This document shows positions 6,682 to 6,924 of a stretch of 6,924 nucleotides of DNA, piece by piece. A program made the translations under genes and the position numbers. Below the pieces are notes generated by a model. The model saw only the letters and a list, made by a program, of their open reading frames with translations. It did no database searches and was not told where the DNA came from. This stretch comes from an uncultured Lachnospiraceae bacterium (GTDB lineage: Bacteria > Bacillota > Clostridia > Lachnospirales > Lachnospiraceae), in contig OMRN01000089.1 of assembly GCA_900313265.1 (NCBI GenBank), forward strand, positions 1-6,924, written 5' to 3'. Numbering within the stretch: position 1 is the stretch's first letter; the number at the start of each line of letters is the position of its first letter.

Positions 6682-6711
6682 TTGACGTATTCACACTATG
6701 TGTGATATTCT
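6682..6711 (+). promoter_or_regulatory. Probable promoter reading out of the window's right end
   Basis: TTGACG (6682-6687) is a near-consensus -35. Candidate -10 elements are GATATT (6704-6709, 16-base spacer, with a TG at 6701-6702) and TATTCT (6706-6711, 18-base spacer). Transcription would start near 6716-6718 and run through the cloverleaf-like element. A small perfect hairpin, CCGATTT/AAATCGG (6664-6670/6675-6681), abuts the -35 on its upstream side. The -10 is imperfect, so confidence is moderate. Confidence 0.5.
6691..6705. promoter_or_regulatory. Perfect palindrome in the promoter spacer, candidate operator
   Basis: TCACAC-TAT-GTGTGA is a perfect 6-3-6 inverted repeat lying between the -35 and -10 of the preceding promoter, where a bound dimeric repressor would block RNA polymerase. 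The half-sites resemble CRP/FNR half-sites in reversed order, but I cannot assign a regulator family. Confidence 0.4.
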
Positions 6712-6717
6712 ACATAA

Positions 6718-6768
6718 GCGAGATTGATTTTCAGGTCTTTTTTTTGTGCACCAAAAATCAGTACTCGC
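6718..6768 (+). other. Alternative hairpin competing with the cloverleaf outer stem
   Basis: GCGAG (6718-6722) can pair with CTCGC (6764-6768), and TGATTTT (6725-6731) with AAAATCA (6754-6760), leaving small unpaired bases between the two helices and a 22-base loop that includes a T8 run (6738-6745). CTCGC at 6764-6768 is also the inner part of the 5' arm of the cloverleaf outer stem, so the two folds exclude each other. It starts at about the predicted transcription start. Pairing is seen; function is unknown. Confidence 0.35.
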
Positions 6769-6908
6769 GTAATATTTCGAATCGGAGAGAATTTTCCGTG
6801 CTCGCACGAGAAAATTCGAAGACGAATTCGAAATATGCCTGCGAAGCAGGGATTTCAAATACATGAGCAATTCGCCAGAATTGCGAATGAATTTGAAACA
6901 GCGAGTAC
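6761..6908. repeat. Cloverleaf-like palindromic element (possible dispersed repeat or structured RNA)
   Basis: An outer perfect stem, GTACTCGC (6761-6768) with GCGAGTAC (6901-6908), encloses three arms with only 1-3 bases between them. Arm 1 (6772-6836) has an 11-bp perfect base (ATATTTCGAAT/ATTCGAAATAT), a purine-rich internal loop, and an apical stem of 8 bp (GAATTTTC/GAAAATTC) plus 4 bp (CGTG/CACG) with loop CTCG. Arm 2 (6838-6850) is CCTGC-GAA-GCAGG. Arm 3 (6853-6898) has an 8-bp base (TTTCAAAT/ATTTGAAA), a further CAT/ATG pairing, and a 7-bp apical stem (GCAATTC/GAATTGC) with loop GCCA. No transposase, RNA-gene or CRISPR signature is visible. The dense self-complementarity excludes chance; whether it works as DNA repeat or RNA cannot be told from one copy. 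The surrounding 6662-6924 has no convincing gene. Confidence 0.65.
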
Positions 6909-6924
6909 GTTAATGATTCAGCAA

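Noticed and set aside
6603..6866. 87-codon open frame starting in the end of the HPr gene
   Set aside because: It starts inside the HPr gene, crosses the strong intrinsic terminator, promoter and palindromic element, and has no ribosome binding site; it is open because the region has few stops in this frame.
6863..6913. 16-codon frame from ATG 6863 to the stop at 6911-6913
   Set aside because: Very short, no ribosome binding site, and wholly inside arm 3 and the closing stem of the palindromic element.

Overview
The window is a stretch of chromosome from a Gram-positive anaerobe of the class Clostridia, most likely Lachnospiraceae. I infer this from the gene order (recD2, comF, two small membrane genes, cdaA, cdaR, glmM, HPr), the style of the protein sequences and the Gram-positive Shine-Dalgarno, promoter and terminator signals. 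No database search was possible. All convincing genes lie on the + strand.

Layout. Positions 1-261 hold the C-terminal end of a RecD2-type helicase. A ComF-family protein (283-1026, TTG start) follows. It is coupled by an ATGA overlap to a small two-helix membrane protein (1023-1430), which is coupled by a TAATG overlap to a polytopic membrane protein (1430-2410). Neither membrane protein has a function I recognise. After a 79-base gap containing a hairpin over the ribosome binding site come the membrane diadenylate cyclase CdaA (2490-3476), its regulator CdaR/YbbR (3448-4728, overlapping cdaA by 29 bases) and phosphoglucosamine mutase GlmM (4750-6099). This is the classical Firmicutes cyclic-di-AMP/cell-wall-precursor module: CdaA makes c-di-AMP, CdaR is its membrane-anchored extracytoplasmic partner, and GlmM makes glucosamine-1-phosphate for peptidoglycan and also binds and restrains CdaA.

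From 6100 on the organisation changes. A weak possible terminator is followed by a strong extended -10 promoter (6138-6167), a structured leader of about 172 nt with mutually exclusive pairings, a single HPr-like gene (6347-6610) and a strong intrinsic terminator (6636-6661). The HPr keeps His15 and Ser46 but has Gly in place of the usual Arg17.

The last 260 bases contain no convincing complete gene. They hold a probable promoter with a perfect 15-bp palindrome in its spacer, then a compact cloverleaf-like element (6761-6908): an 8-bp outer stem enclosing three hairpins, two of which share a tandem G-A internal-loop design. This is the most unusual object in the window. It could be a dispersed palindromic repeat or a structured RNA, and a genome-wide copy search would separate these.
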